Assembly (NCBI RefSeq): GCF_019139815.1
Contig: NZ_CP077079.1
Span: 2,914,001 to 2,978,000 of the forward strand
Source of the DNA: Pseudomonas asgharzadehiana
Lineage (GTDB): Bacteria > Pseudomonadota > Gammaproteobacteria > Pseudomonadales > Pseudomonadaceae
Direction of reading: 5' to 3'
Length of the DNA: 64,000 nucleotides
Positions 50,763 to 59,705 of this stretch are shown here, piece by piece. How positions within the stretch are numbered: the stretch's first letter is position 1; each line of letters starts with the position of its first letter. The notes below the pieces were generated by a model, which did not search any database, was not told the DNA's origin, and worked only from the letters and a program-made list of their open reading frames with translations. The position numbers and the translations under genes are program-made.

Positions 50763-52838
50763 ATGGCGCAAACGCTATTCAAACTTTTCTTTACCCAGCG
50801 TCTGGCTGCTTTGGCCGGTACCGAGTCGTTACGCGCGATCCGCGAAGGGCTGTTGTGGATCCTGCCGTGCCTGTTGGTCTCGGCGTTTTTTCTGATCCTG
50901 TCCGAATGTGCGCGGGTGTTGGGTGTTGATCGACAGGTCGTGGCTTTTCTTGCGGGGCTGCACAACCAGATCAGCTCGGTGATCCCGCTGCTGGTGGCCG
51001 CGTCCATTGGTTATATGCTGGCGATCCAGTATCGCCTGCCGCAGTTGCCGGTGGCGTTCCTGTGCCTGGCCCATGTCGTGGTGGCCACGTATATCCTGCG
51101 CGAATACCCGCGTGCTTCGGCGACCTTCGTGCTGTTTATCGCCATCGCTTCGCCGCTGTTGAATGTGCCGGCCATTGCCTGGCTGCACCGCTACCGCTGG
51201 ACGCGCCTGGTCAATGAGGACCTGGTGGGGCACAACCTTAGAGGTACGATCAATATGGTGGTGCCTGGCGCCATCACCGCGCTGGCGCTGGTGGTGGTGC
51301 TGTCCTTGCTCCTGCAGGTGCCCTATGTGGCGCAGTTGCAGGGGCCGCAGGTGCTGGATGCCCTGGAGTCGCCTTACGGCAGTGGTTTGTTTACCACCCT
51401 GATGAACTCGCTGTTGTGGTTTTTTGGCATTCACGGCGTGTACGCCCTGCAGCCGTTGTTCGATGTGCTGGACCAGGCAGTGGTGCTCAACGGTGCCGCA
51501 TTGGCGGCGGGCGAGCCGATCAAGTATGTGCTCAACAGCGGCCTGCTCGGCAGTTTTGCCTTTATCGGCGGCTCGGGCGGCGCGTTGTGCCTGTTGCTGG
51601 CGATCCTGCTGTTTTCCAAAAGCCAGTCGATGCGCCTGGTGGCGATAGCGAGCTTGCCGCTGTCGTTGTTCAACGTCAGTGAAGTGTTGCTGTTCGGCTT
51701 GCCAATCATCCTCAACCCACGCTTGTTCATCCCTTTTCTGGTGGTGCCCGCCTTGAACGCCATGGTGGCGCTGAGCGTGGTGCAACTGGGGTGGGTGTCC
51801 CCGGCGGTGGCCAGTGTGCCGTTCACCGCACCGGTGCTGCTCAATGCCTACCTCAGCACTCATGGCGACCTGGCGGCGGTGGCGTTGCAAGTGACGCTCC
51901 TGGGGCTGGGAACCCTGGTATATGCGCCCTACGTGCGGGCGATTCATCGCCAGCCCGCCGAGGGTGGCACGGTGTATCTCAAGTCGCTGGACATGACCTT
52001 TCGTGGCCTGGAAGAAAAAGGCCGCTTGCGCGAGCTGGACCCGGTGCTGGCATCCCACAAAGTCCTGGCGCGCCAAGCCAACGAGCTGAGCCGTATCCAA
52101 CAGATCAGCGACTATGAGTTCTATCTCGAATTCCAGCCGCAAGTCTCGACCCGCACCGGCCTGTGCACCGGTTGCGAAGCGTTGATGCGTGCGCGGGACG
52201 CCCAGGGCACCGTGCATTCGCCGTGGGAGTTCCTGCAGTGGCTGGCGCAGGCGCGGTTGATGCCGGATGTGGATGTGTGGGTGGCGTCCCAGGCGGTTCG
52301 CCAGTACCAGAAATGGCAAAAGCTGGGCTTTGCCTTGCCGATGACCATCAATATTTCCAGCGCCACCCTGACCGACGCCGGCTACGGCGAACGCCTGGTG
52401 GAGATCCTGGCCCAGGCCCACGGGCAGGTGTCGGTGGAAATTACCGAAGATGCGCTGGTCAGTGATATCCAGGCCACGCGCCACACCATCCAGAAGTTGC
52501 AGGCCATCGGCGCCAAGGTCTATATCGACGATTTCGGCACCGGTTTTTCGGCCTTGAGTTACCTGCACCAGTTTCCCGTGGATTTCATCAAAATCGATCG
52601 CAGTTTCGTGGTGGCCCAGCACGACCCCAAGGGTGCCCAGGTGTTGACCGGCATGCTGCGTTTTTGCGAGGCGCTGAACCTGGGGGTGGTGGTCGAAGGG
52701 GTCGAGACCGCCGAGCAGCTGGCCTTCTTGAATACCGGCACCGAGTTGTTTATCCAGGGCTGGTATTTCAGTAAGGCACTGCCGGGCGATCAGGTGGAGG
52801 GTTTTGTGCGCGAGCGCGTGGCCCTGGCCGACACCTAG
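50763..52838 (+). CDS. PTS EIIC-like membrane domain fused to an EAL c-di-GMP phosphodiesterase
   Basis: A 691-aa inner-membrane protein. Residues 1 to about 400 form a PTS lactose/cellobiose/chitobiose-type EIIC domain with around ten helices. It keeps GIHG (H224) and FNVSE (E307), equivalents of sugar-contacting residues in ChbC-type EIIC, and the LFGLPIILNPRLFIPFL segment. Residues about 440-680 form an EAL domain with an apparently complete catalytic set: CEALMR (E472), TINISS, VEITEDAL, IDDFGTG (D589-D590), IKIDRSF and VVEGVET. No EIIA or EIIB partner gene is adjacent, so the EIIC part is probably a sugar sensor rather than a phosphotransfer porter (inferred). Start at ATG 50763. Confidence 0.9.
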   Translation: MAQTLFKLFFTQRLAALAGTESLRAIREGLLWILPCLLVSAFFLILSECARVLGVDRQVVAFLAGLHNQISSVIPLLVAASIGYMLAIQYRLPQLPVAFLCLAHVVVATYILREYPRASATFVLFIAIASPLLNVPAIAWLHRYRWTRLVNEDLVGHNLRGTINMVVPGAITALALVVVLSLLLQVPYVAQLQGPQVLDALESPYGSGLFTTLMNSLLWFFGIHGVYALQPLFDVLDQAVVLNGAALAAGEPIKYVLNSGLLGSFAFIGGSGGALCLLLAILLFSKSQSMRLVAIASLPLSLFNVSEVLLFGLPIILNPRLFIPFLVVPALNAMVALSVVQLGWVSPAVASVPFTAPVLLNAYLSTHGDLAAVALQVTLLGLGTLVYAPYVRAIHRQPAEGGTVYLKSLDMTFRGLEEKGRLRELDPVLASHKVLARQANELSRIQQISDYEFYLEFQPQVSTRTGLCTGCEALMRARDAQGTVHSPWEFLQWLAQARLMPDVDVWVASQAVRQYQKWQKLGFALPMTINISSATLTDAGYGERLVEILAQAHGQVSVEITEDALVSDIQATRHTIQKLQAIGAKVYIDDFGTGFSALSYLHQFPVDFIKIDRSFVVAQHDPKGAQVLTGMLRFCEALNLGVVVEGVETAEQLAFLNTGTELFIQGWYFSKALPGDQVEGFVRERVALADT

Positions 52839-53677
52839 GCTGATTCGTAGCCGCGTCGCGTCTGTTCGATTTCCTCGATCAAGCCCTCGATGCCCTTGAG
52901 GCGCGCTCGGTTGTCGTGATCCCAAGGGTGGAAACCCGGTTTGAAGTAGTGCAGCCACGGCCGCAGCATCCGTGGGAAAACCCCCTTGGGGCCATACAGA
53001 AACTTCAGCATGCGCCAGAAGCCCTTGAGCAGCCCACCCGCCTTGCGGTCGGCGATCAACAGGCGCAGGTGGAAGTCCAGCACCACCAGCCAGAAGAACA
53101 CCGTGGTGGTCAGCATTGTGCCGGTGCGCAGCAGGTAGCGCTTGGGGCCGGGCTTGATCACCGTGTTCCACACATCAAACGCTACGGCCTTGTGCTCGGT
53201 TTCTTCGAGCGCGTGCCAGTACCACATCTGTTGGTAGCCCTTGAGCGAATCGCCGAAGCGCGTCGGGTCGCTGAGCAGGATCTCGGCAAGCATCGCGGTG
53301 TAATGCTCAAGGGCGATGGTGATGGCCAGGTTGAAGGCCGGCGGGCAGTGTTTTTTTTGCAGGTCGAGGATGAATTTCAGGCGCCGGTCGAGGGTGTGTG
53401 CCGGCAGGCCGGCGGCCTGCATCAGGTCGTTGTAGGCCACATGTTCGCGGCTGTGCATGGCCTCTTGGCCGATGAAACCCTGGATCTGCTGTTTCAATTC
53501 AGGATCATCGATGCGCTGGCGGTAGTGGCGCACGCTGTCCATGAAAAACAGTTCGCCTTGGGGAAACAGCAGCGATAACGCGTTGAAGAAATGCGTGATG
53601 AACGGGCCTTGTTCATGCCAGTCCTTGATGCGCTCGGCAGGCAGGGCAAAACGGAGGTCGCGGCGGATGGGCAGCAT
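52835..53677 (-). CDS. Predicted metal-dependent hydrolase (PF10118 family)
   Basis: A 280-aa protein of the putative metal-dependent hydrolase family, with His/Glu-rich helices: IGQEAMHSREHVAYN, TIALEHYTAMLAEIL and WYWHALEETEHKAVAFDVW, which look like a di-iron or ferritin-like metal site. One hydrophobic segment lies near residue 190. It is downstream of, and on the same strand as, the monooxygenase and SDR genes (15 bp gap), so it belongs to the ketone/alkane module. The reaction is not established for the family. Confidence 0.82.
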   Translation of the reverse strand: MLPIRRDLRFALPAERIKDWHEQGPFITHFFNALSLLFPQGELFFMDSVRHYRQRIDDPELKQQIQGFIGQEAMHSREHVAYNDLMQAAGLPAHTLDRRLKFILDLQKKHCPPAFNLAITIALEHYTAMLAEILLSDPTRFGDSLKGYQQMWYWHALEETEHKAVAFDVWNTVIKPGPKRYLLRTGTMLTTTVFFWLVVLDFHLRLLIADRKAGGLLKGFWRMLKFLYGPKGVFPRMLRPWLHYFKPGFHPWDHDNRARLKGIEGLIEEIEQTRRGYESA

Positions 53678-53692
53678 AGTGCGTGCTCCTGT

Positions 53693-54583
53693 TCAGAGAC
53701 GGGTCTCGTCGTTGGTTTCAAACACCGGTCGGCGTTGCTTGGGTGCCATGCGCTTGCTGGCGAACACCACCAGCGCTTGGTAGGCCGCCGGCAGGCAACG
53801 GGCGAGCAGGTCGAGGAAATACGCATCGCGGCCGATCAGTACGCGGCGTTTGTTCTTACGCACGCCGTGCAGGATGACCCTGGCGGCCTGATCGGCGTCG
53901 GTGATGAAGAGTTTTTCGAAGTCGGCGCGGGCCTGTTGTTCGCTGTGGATCAGGAAACCGGTCATGTTCGCGTCGATGCGGCTGCTGCGGCAGATATCGG
54001 TACGGATGCCGCCGGGGTGTACGCAGGTGGCCGATACGCCGCAGCGTTGCAGGTCCAGTTCCTGGCGCAAGGCTTCGGTAAACCCGCGCACGGCGAACTT
54101 GCTGGCGTTGTAACCGCTCATGCCGGGTTGGGCAAACAGGCCGAACACGCTGGAGGTGTTGATCACATGGCCGTCGCCGCTGGCCTTCAAGTAAGGCAGG
54201 AAGGCCTTGGTGCCATGGACCACGCCCCAGAAGTTGATGCCGATAATCCATTCCAGGTCGGCATAATCCGCGCCTTCCACGGTACTGGACAGCGCCACCC
54301 CGGCATTGTTGAACACCAGGTTGACCTGGCCGTGCTCTGCCACGCAGCGCGCGGCCCAGTCCTCCATGGCCTGGCGATCGGACACATCCAGCACTTGGAG
54401 GGTGATGATGACTGGCGCCAGGGTCGAGGACTTGATCAGGGCCAGGGTTTGTTCCAGCCCCTGAGCGTTTTTGTCCGCCAGCGCCAGGTGGCAACCTTCC
54501 CGCGCCAATGCCAGTGCCAAGGCGCGCCCCATGCCGGATGCCGCGCCGGTGATGGCCGCCACGCGACCGTTGAATGTTTTCAT
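53693..54583 (-). CDS. Short-chain dehydrogenase/reductase (AdhF1-like)
   Basis: A 296-aa SDR with TGAASGMGRALALALA, NNAGVALSS, catalytic YNASK and a C-terminal extension. It is coupled to the monooxygenase gene by ATGA. In such operons the SDR oxidises a secondary alcohol to the ketone used by the Baeyer-Villiger enzyme. The pairing recalls the adhF1 alcohol dehydrogenase region of P. fluorescens DSM 50106 (from memory). Confidence 0.88.
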   Translation of the reverse strand: MKTFNGRVAAITGAASGMGRALALALAREGCHLALADKNAQGLEQTLALIKSSTLAPVIITLQVLDVSDRQAMEDWAARCVAEHGQVNLVFNNAGVALSSTVEGADYADLEWIIGINFWGVVHGTKAFLPYLKASGDGHVINTSSVFGLFAQPGMSGYNASKFAVRGFTEALRQELDLQRCGVSATCVHPGGIRTDICRSSRIDANMTGFLIHSEQQARADFEKLFITDADQAARVILHGVRKNKRRVLIGRDAYFLDLLARCLPAAYQALVVFASKRMAPKQRRPVFETNDETRL

Positions 54584-56118
54584 GACAACCTGCCTTCTGC
54601 GCTGGGATAGGGCGCCGTGGCAGGGCGCGCGGGTGGGCTGACCGGCAACTGCTCGGTCACATAGTCCTTGAGCGCAAACTGGCGGGTGACCTGCTTGAAG
54701 CGCCATGTCGAGCCGGGCCACAGGGTGGTGTTCTTGCCGGTGCGAGGGTCGAGGTACCAACTCTGGCAGCCGCCGGTGTTCCAGATGGTGCGCTTGAGTT
54801 TGTCTTGCAGTTGGCGGTTGTAGGCCTGTTCCACGGCAGGTTTGACGTCCACCGTGGCGATGCGCTGACGCTGCATGTGTTTGAGCGCGTCAAGGATGTA
54901 GGTCACCTGAGCCTCGATCATCAGGATCATCGAGTTATGCCCCAGGCCGGTGTTGGGCCCGATAATCAGGAACAAATTGGGATAACCCGGCACCGTGGTG
55001 CCTTTATAGGCATGGGCACCCTCGCGCCAGGTGTCCATCAGGTCCACGCCGTCACGCCCGATGATGCAATCGCGGGGCAGCGGGTCGCTGGCCTGGAAAC
55101 CGGTGCCGAAGATCAGGCAGTCGGCCGGGTGCTTGATGCCGTCGGCGGTGATCACGCCATCGGCTTCGATGCGTAATACGTGGTCGGTGATCACCTCGAC
55201 GTTGCTGCTCGACAACGCCGGGTAGTAGTCATTGGAGATCAGTACGCGTTTGCAGCCGATGGTGTAGTCCGGCGTCAGGGTTTTGCGCAGGGAAGGGCGT
55301 GCCACTTGCTTGTACAGGTGGCGCAGGGCGATCTTCTGCACCATTTTCATCAGCCGCGGGTGCAAGGTAAAGCCCACCACGCGACCTTCCAGAGCCCAGT
55401 AAAAAGCCCCGCGTACCAGGCGTTGCGTGAAGGGCAAGTGCTTGAACAACCAACGTTCGAGCGGGGCAATGGCGCGGTCGGGCTTGGGCATGATCCACGG
55501 CGGGGTGCGCTGGAACAGATCGAGGTGGGCCACCTGCGGCGCAATCTGCGGCACGAATTGAATGGCGCTGGCGCCGGTGCCGATCACCGCCACGCGCTTG
55601 CCTTTCAAGGAGTAGTCGTGGTCCCACTGCTGCGAGTGGAAGCGTTTACCCTTGAAGCTGTCGAGCCCCGGAATATCCGGCAACGCCGGGCGCGACAAGC
55701 CGCCCATCCCCGACACCAGCACCCGCGCACTCACCTGGCGGCCATCGCTGAAGCTCAATTGCCAGCGTTGCTGCTGCTCATCGAACACCGCCCGTTGCAG
55801 GGCCATGCCAAACCGCAGGTAGGGCGCCAGTTCGAAGCGCTTGGCGCACTGCTCAAGGTAGGCGCGGATTTCGGCCTGAGGCGCGAACTGCCGCGTCCAG
55901 TCAGGGTTGGGCGCAAACGAAAACGAATACACATGGGACTGCACATCGCAGGCGCAACCGGGGTAGTGGTTGTCCCGCCAGGTGCCGCCGAGGGTGTCGG
56001 CCTGCTCGGCGATAAAAAAATCGTTGAAGCCGGCTTCTTTTAACCGGATCGCCATGCACAGGCCGGCAAAGCCCGAGCCGATGATGGCAACGTCGATTGA
56101 ATCACTGTGGGCATTCAT
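54580..56118 (-). CDS. Flavin-containing Baeyer-Villiger-type monooxygenase
   Basis: A 512-aa FAD/NADPH monooxygenase. It has an N-terminal FAD Rossmann motif GSGFAGLCMA, the Baeyer-Villiger fingerprint FKGKRFHSQQWDHD (near residue 155), and a second Rossmann motif VAVIGTGASAIQFV for NADPH. It would convert ketones to esters using oxygen. The neighbouring SDR, hydrolases and AlkB suggest medium/long-chain alkane-derived ketones. It is the first gene of the minus-strand operon and is divergent from the alpha/beta hydrolase gene. Confidence 0.9.
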   Translation of the reverse strand: MNAHSDSIDVAIIGSGFAGLCMAIRLKEAGFNDFFIAEQADTLGGTWRDNHYPGCACDVQSHVYSFSFAPNPDWTRQFAPQAEIRAYLEQCAKRFELAPYLRFGMALQRAVFDEQQQRWQLSFSDGRQVSARVLVSGMGGLSRPALPDIPGLDSFKGKRFHSQQWDHDYSLKGKRVAVIGTGASAIQFVPQIAPQVAHLDLFQRTPPWIMPKPDRAIAPLERWLFKHLPFTQRLVRGAFYWALEGRVVGFTLHPRLMKMVQKIALRHLYKQVARPSLRKTLTPDYTIGCKRVLISNDYYPALSSSNVEVITDHVLRIEADGVITADGIKHPADCLIFGTGFQASDPLPRDCIIGRDGVDLMDTWREGAHAYKGTTVPGYPNLFLIIGPNTGLGHNSMILMIEAQVTYILDALKHMQRQRIATVDVKPAVEQAYNRQLQDKLKRTIWNTGGCQSWYLDPRTGKNTTLWPGSTWRFKQVTRQFALKDYVTEQLPVSPPARPATAPYPSAEGRLS

Positions 56119-56203
56119 AGGCGGTCCTTGGTGGGCATCGGATGTGCTCCTGTTTTTGTTGTGTCTTTTAGATAGAACACCATTGCAAAGGAAAATTGAA
56201 TTA

Positions 56204-56230
56204 ATTATTTTAAAAAAGATTTTAAATAAT
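56204..56230. promoter_or_regulatory. AT-only near-palindrome between the monooxygenase and hydrolase genes
   Basis: ATTATTT and AAATAAT are the outer 7-bp arms of a 27-bp inverted repeat made almost wholly of A and T, with further pairing inside. It lies in the 276-bp divergent region (56119-56394), an operator or UP-element candidate for both operons. Confidence 0.4.
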
Positions 56231-56394
56231 CTACCTGAAAATACCGCCTGCGCCAGGTTCTTGTTTCGAATGTGCGACTTGTCCGACGGACGCGCTCAGC
56301 TGGAACGAGATCCGAATCCAGGGCGCGCGCGGTGGCTGCGGTCTCGATCAATTCCGGTCAGGTCGCCAGCGGCAGGGATGCAGAGGACCGAGCT

Positions 56395-57384
56395 ATGGCT
56401 GTGGAATGGGTTGCCGCTGCGGCGGGTGCAAGTGCGGTGTTGTGGGCGTTGAGTGCCTGGATGACACGGCGCATTGAAGCGGCCGTTCCAAGCGACGGGC
56501 GCTACGTGGAGGTCGATGGCGAGCGCTTTCATTATGTTGAAGAGGGCAAGGGCCCGCCGCTGGTGATGATCCATGGGTTGATGGGCAGCAGTCGCAACCT
56601 GACCTATGCCTTGTCCGGCCAGTTGCGTGAGCATTTTCGGGTGATCACTCTCGACCGTCCGGGCTCGGGTTATTCAACTCGCCATAAAGGCACGGCGGCA
56701 GACCTGCCGGCCCAGGCACGGCAGGTGGCGGCGTTTATCGACAGGTTGGGCCTGGATAAACCGCTGGTGCTAGGGCATTCACTCGGTGGCGCGATTTCCC
56801 TGGCGCTGGCCCTTGACCATCGCGAGTCGGTGTCGGGCCTGGTGCTGGTGGCGCCGCTGACCCATCCCCAACCGACCTTGCCACCGGTGTTCTGGTCGCT
56901 GGCGGTGCGCCCGGCCTGGCTGCGGCGCTGGGTGGCCCACACCCTCACGGTGCCCATCGGGCTGTTGACCCGAGGCGCGGTGGTCAAGGGCGTATTCGCG
57001 CCCGACCCGGCCCCTGCTGATTTCGCCACTCGCGGCGGCGGGCTGCTGGGCATGCGCCCAGGCAACTTTTACGCAGCCTCCAGCGAAATCGCCCTGGTCA
57101 ACGATCACCTGCCGGACATGGTCAAGCGCTATGCGCAACTGAGCTTGCCCATCGGCCTGATCTATGGCGCACGCGACAAGGTATTGGACTTTCGCAAGCA
57201 CGGGCAGGCGCTCGCCGATAAGGTGCCGGGCCTCAAGCTGCAGCTGGTGGAAGGGCGCGGCCATATGTTGCCGATCACCGCCACGGCGCGTGTGGTCGAG
57301 ACGGTGCTGCAGGTGGCCAAACGCGCGAAGCCGCCGCAAAACGCCAAGCTGCTGCACGCGCCTTTTGCGTTGGTGAACAAATAA
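56395..57384 (+). CDS. Alpha/beta hydrolase (esterase), possible ester hydrolase of the alkane module
   Basis: A 329-aa hydrolase with an N-terminal membrane anchor (AAAAGASAVLWALSAWM), oxyanion motif MIHGLMGSS, nucleophile elbow GHSLGG, a likely acid in IYGARDKVL and catalytic His in EGRGHMLP. The ATG at 56395 has AGAGGA upstream. Its place beside the monooxygenase suggests it hydrolyses the esters formed, like EstF1 of P. fluorescens; the substrate is not shown by the sequence. Confidence 0.88.
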   Translation: MAVEWVAAAAGASAVLWALSAWMTRRIEAAVPSDGRYVEVDGERFHYVEEGKGPPLVMIHGLMGSSRNLTYALSGQLREHFRVITLDRPGSGYSTRHKGTAADLPAQARQVAAFIDRLGLDKPLVLGHSLGGAISLALALDHRESVSGLVLVAPLTHPQPTLPPVFWSLAVRPAWLRRWVAHTLTVPIGLLTRGAVVKGVFAPDPAPADFATRGGGLLGMRPGNFYAASSEIALVNDHLPDMVKRYAQLSLPIGLIYGARDKVLDFRKHGQALADKVPGLKLQLVEGRGHMLPITATARVVETVLQVAKRAKPPQNAKLLHAPFALVNK

Positions 57385-57431
57385 TCTCGGCCTTCATGGC
57401 GGGTTGTACGGTCCGAAATGCTTGCCCTAGA

Positions 57432-57468
57432 GACCTGACCAAAGCGCTGAAAAAGAGACTGGTCGGTC
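57432..57468. promoter_or_regulatory. Imperfect inverted repeat upstream of alkB (TetR-type operator candidate)
   Basis: GACCTGACCA (57432-57441) faces TGGTCGGTC (57460-57468); the arms match except for one inserted base. GACCGACCA-like arms are common in TetR-family operators. No TetR gene is in the window. Confidence 0.35.
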
Positions 57469-57535
57469 ATCGTAAAAAGGCCTTGAAAAAGTAGTTGACG
57501 ACCTAACGATTCCGCGTTATTTATTTAAAAAAATA

Positions 57536-57555
57536 TTTCAATATTTATTTTGAAA
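57536..57555. promoter_or_regulatory. AT-rich inverted repeat TTTCAA-N8-TTGAAA upstream of alkB
   Basis: A perfect 6-bp arm pair inside a roughly 45-bp A/T block, 130 bp before the alkB ATG. A related arrangement (TTCAAA-N6-TTTGAA) lies upstream of fadE at 61969-61986. Confidence 0.4.
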
Positions 57556-57623
57556 TGATTTTTGCAGTGCCTAAGAGCGAATAAAAATGAAAAAAACGTC
57601 TTTTATCGCATGGTTGATTTCCC

Positions 57624-57640
57624 GGAGTACCCAGTACTCC
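57624..57640. promoter_or_regulatory. Perfect 7-bp palindrome in the alkB leader
   Basis: GGAGTAC-CCA-GTACTCC. It lies 44 bp upstream of the alkB start, between the AT-rich block and the ribosome-binding site, so it is either an operator or an mRNA hairpin. Confidence 0.5.
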
Positions 57641-57684
57641 CTGAACCTGTTTTTCCTGCCTGTTGCCAGCGTGCGGAGGCTGCC

Positions 57685-58965
57685 ATGAACCAGACTCTGG
57701 CAGCGCCAAGCGTATGGGCCGATGGCAAGCGCCATCTGTGGTGGCTGGGTATCATGCCTCTGGCCACGCCATTACTCTCCGGGGCCCTGGCCATCTCCAC
57801 CGGTATCCAGCAGCTGTGGTGGGTCGGCGTATTGGTGATCTTCGGCCTCATCCCGCTGATCGACGGCCTGCTCGGTGAAGACGTGAGCAACCCGCCCGAA
57901 TCCGCCGTCAGCCACCTTGAATCCCAACGTTACTACCGCTGGATCGTCTACACCGGCGTGCTGTTGGTGATCAGTTCGGTGATCATCACCGGTTGGCTGG
58001 CCGCCGGCGGCATAGAGTGGATCATGCAGGGTGGCCTGGTGCAGGCTACCGCCAGCCTCGACCCGTCCAGTTGGCTCTCCCACGTGGCGAGCTACATTAC
58101 CGCCCGCACCCAGCTACATGGCACGCCCAGTGGGTTTACCTACCTGGGCATGGCCATGTCGACCGGTGCGGCCACCGGTATTGCCATCAACACCGCCCAT
58201 GAGCTGGGGCACAAGCCCAACGCACTGGAAGTGTTCCTGGCCAAGGTCACGCTGGCGCCGACGTTCTATGGGCACTTCTACACCGAACATAACCGCGGTC
58301 ATCACGTGCGTGTTGCCACCCCGGAAGACCCTGCCAGCTCGCGCCTTGGCGAAAGTTTCTGGGCATTCCTGCCGCGTTCGGTGTGGTTCAGCGCCCACTC
58401 GGCGTGGAACCTGGAGCGCGAACGCCTGCGCAAACTCGGCCTGCCGGCCTGGCACTGGAAGAACGGTGTGCTCAGTGCCTGGATGTACAGCGTAGTGCTG
58501 TGGGGCGCGATGATTGCCTGGCTGGGGGCGGCGGTGATTCCGTTTTTGCTTATCCAGGGCATCTACGGGTTCTCGCTGTTGGAAGTGGTGAACTACGTCG
58601 AACACTACGGCCTTAAACGCCAGAAGTTGCCCAATGGTCGTTACGAGCGTTGTTCGCCTCGGCATTCCTGGAACAGTAACCGGATTGTCACCAATATCTT
58701 TCTGTTCCAATTGCAACGGCACTCCGACCACCATGCCAACCCGACCCGTAGTTACCAGTCGTTGCGCCACTTCGATGAATCGCCGCAACTTCCGTACGGT
58801 TACGCGAGCATGATTGTCTGGGCTTATGTGCCGTACTTGTGGCGCAGGCGCATGGACCATCGGGTGCTTAATCATTACGCCGGGGATATCAGGTTGACCA
58901 ATCTTCAGCCGTCCCAGCGTTTGAAGTATCTGGAGAAATACAGCGGCAACGCCAAGCCGTTCTAA
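57685..58965 (+). CDS. alkB: Alkane 1-monooxygenase AlkB
   Basis: A 426-aa integral-membrane non-haem di-iron hydroxylase that oxidises the terminal carbon of medium/long-chain n-alkanes. The AlkB histidine boxes are all present: HELGHK (H172), HNRGHH (H202), the HYG segment NYVEHYG, and LQRHSDHHANP (H346). About six transmembrane helices are seen. The ATG at 57685 has GGAGG 7 bases upstream. Rubredoxin and rubredoxin reductase, needed for electron supply, are not encoded nearby, and there is no alkS or gntR-type regulator in the window. Confidence 0.95.
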   Translation: MNQTLAAPSVWADGKRHLWWLGIMPLATPLLSGALAISTGIQQLWWVGVLVIFGLIPLIDGLLGEDVSNPPESAVSHLESQRYYRWIVYTGVLLVISSVIITGWLAAGGIEWIMQGGLVQATASLDPSSWLSHVASYITARTQLHGTPSGFTYLGMAMSTGAATGIAINTAHELGHKPNALEVFLAKVTLAPTFYGHFYTEHNRGHHVRVATPEDPASSRLGESFWAFLPRSVWFSAHSAWNLERERLRKLGLPAWHWKNGVLSAWMYSVVLWGAMIAWLGAAVIPFLLIQGIYGFSLLEVVNYVEHYGLKRQKLPNGRYERCSPRHSWNSNRIVTNIFLFQLQRHSDHHANPTRSYQSLRHFDESPQLPYGYASMIVWAYVPYLWRRRMDHRVLNHYAGDIRLTNLQPSQRLKYLEKYSGNAKPF

Positions 58966-59044
58966 ACACGTTGCACGTTATATGTGTACTCGGGGCTTAA
59001 TCGCCGCGCGGGTAGTTATCGCCCCGAGAAAGTGGTTTGACCCG

Positions 59045-59056
59045 AACAACAATAAT
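59045..59056 (+). promoter_or_regulatory. Crc/Hfq-type CA motif before the first PraB-like gene
   Basis: AACAACAATAAT fits the AAYAAYAA catabolite-repression motif. It lies 20 bases before the start codon, just upstream of the ribosome-binding site. Confidence 0.6.
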
Positions 59057-59076
59057 TAAAGGGAAGGACGTACACC

Positions 59077-59571
59077 ATGCAAGCACCTGCCAAGTTCACC
59101 GCCCATGTGCTGTTGGCCGCACTGGGCCTTATTGCCTATCACCAGGCCCAGGCCGCACGCATCGAACCGGCCGGCAGCGCCTTCACGGCCCAGGGCCCCA
59201 TCAGTTTTTCAAAGGGCAAGCTGATCAGCGCCGATTGCACCATCAAGGTGGCCGGCAACGTTGCGGCTGATGGCTCCTCGGTCAATGTCGACAAAGTCGA
59301 GTTCGACGGCGGCCTCAAGTGCAGCCGGGTCGAGGCCATCAACTTACCGTGGGTACTGGTTGCCAAAGACACAAAAAGCGGCTCGATGTCGAAGATCAGC
59401 GTGGATGTGCACGCCTTCGGCCTGGGGGGCAAATGCGGTCCTTCGACCGCCGAGGGTACGTGGGATAACGCCACCGGCAAGTTGGAAGCCAGCAATGTCC
59501 CGATCGGCGAAGACTGCAAGATCAAGACGGTGTCGATCAAGATGCCACCGAACTTCAAAGTTGTTGAATAA
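59077..59571 (+). CDS. Secreted four-cysteine protein, PraA/PraB-like alkane-oxidation activator family
   Basis: A 164-aa exported protein. The signal peptide ends near AQAARIEP (about residue 28), leaving a mature protein with four cysteines (SADCTI, LKCSRV, GKCGPST, GEDCKI). It shares Cys spacing and the CGPST motif with the praB gene that follows, so the two are tandem paralogues. PraB-type proteins are described as extracellular stimulators of hydrocarbon oxidation in pseudomonads. The position between alkB and a FadL-type channel supports that role. GGAAGGA precedes the ATG. Confidence 0.78.
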   Translation: MQAPAKFTAHVLLAALGLIAYHQAQAARIEPAGSAFTAQGPISFSKGKLISADCTIKVAGNVAADGSSVNVDKVEFDGGLKCSRVEAINLPWVLVAKDTKSGSMSKISVDVHAFGLGGKCGPSTAEGTWDNATGKLEASNVPIGEDCKIKTVSIKMPPNFKVVE

Positions 59572-59697
59572 CGCGCTTCAGGTGTACAGCGCTCATTGAA
59601 TTGAAATTTGGCTGGAAAGGGAAGTTCTGCAGTTTCAACGTGACCTCTCGTTCATGGCCATTACCCCCTGGCGAATGACTCGCCATTACATGTGAGG

Positions 59698-59705
59698 AAC
59701 AACAA
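59698..59705 (+). promoter_or_regulatory. Crc/Hfq-type CA motif at the praB start codon
   Basis: AACAACAA lies between the GAGG ribosome-binding site and the ATG, its last A being the first base of the start codon. Binding of Hfq/Crc here would block translation. Confidence 0.6.

Noticed and set aside
50829..53171. 780-codon minus-strand frame opposite the EIIC-EAL gene
   Set aside because: Extremely His/Gln/Arg-rich antisense translation; the plus-strand protein has two complete recognised domains.
57610..57684. Upstream in-frame ATG extending AlkB by 25 residues
   Set aside because: No ribosome-binding site before 57610, whereas GGAGG precedes 57685; the extension would also read through the leader palindrome.
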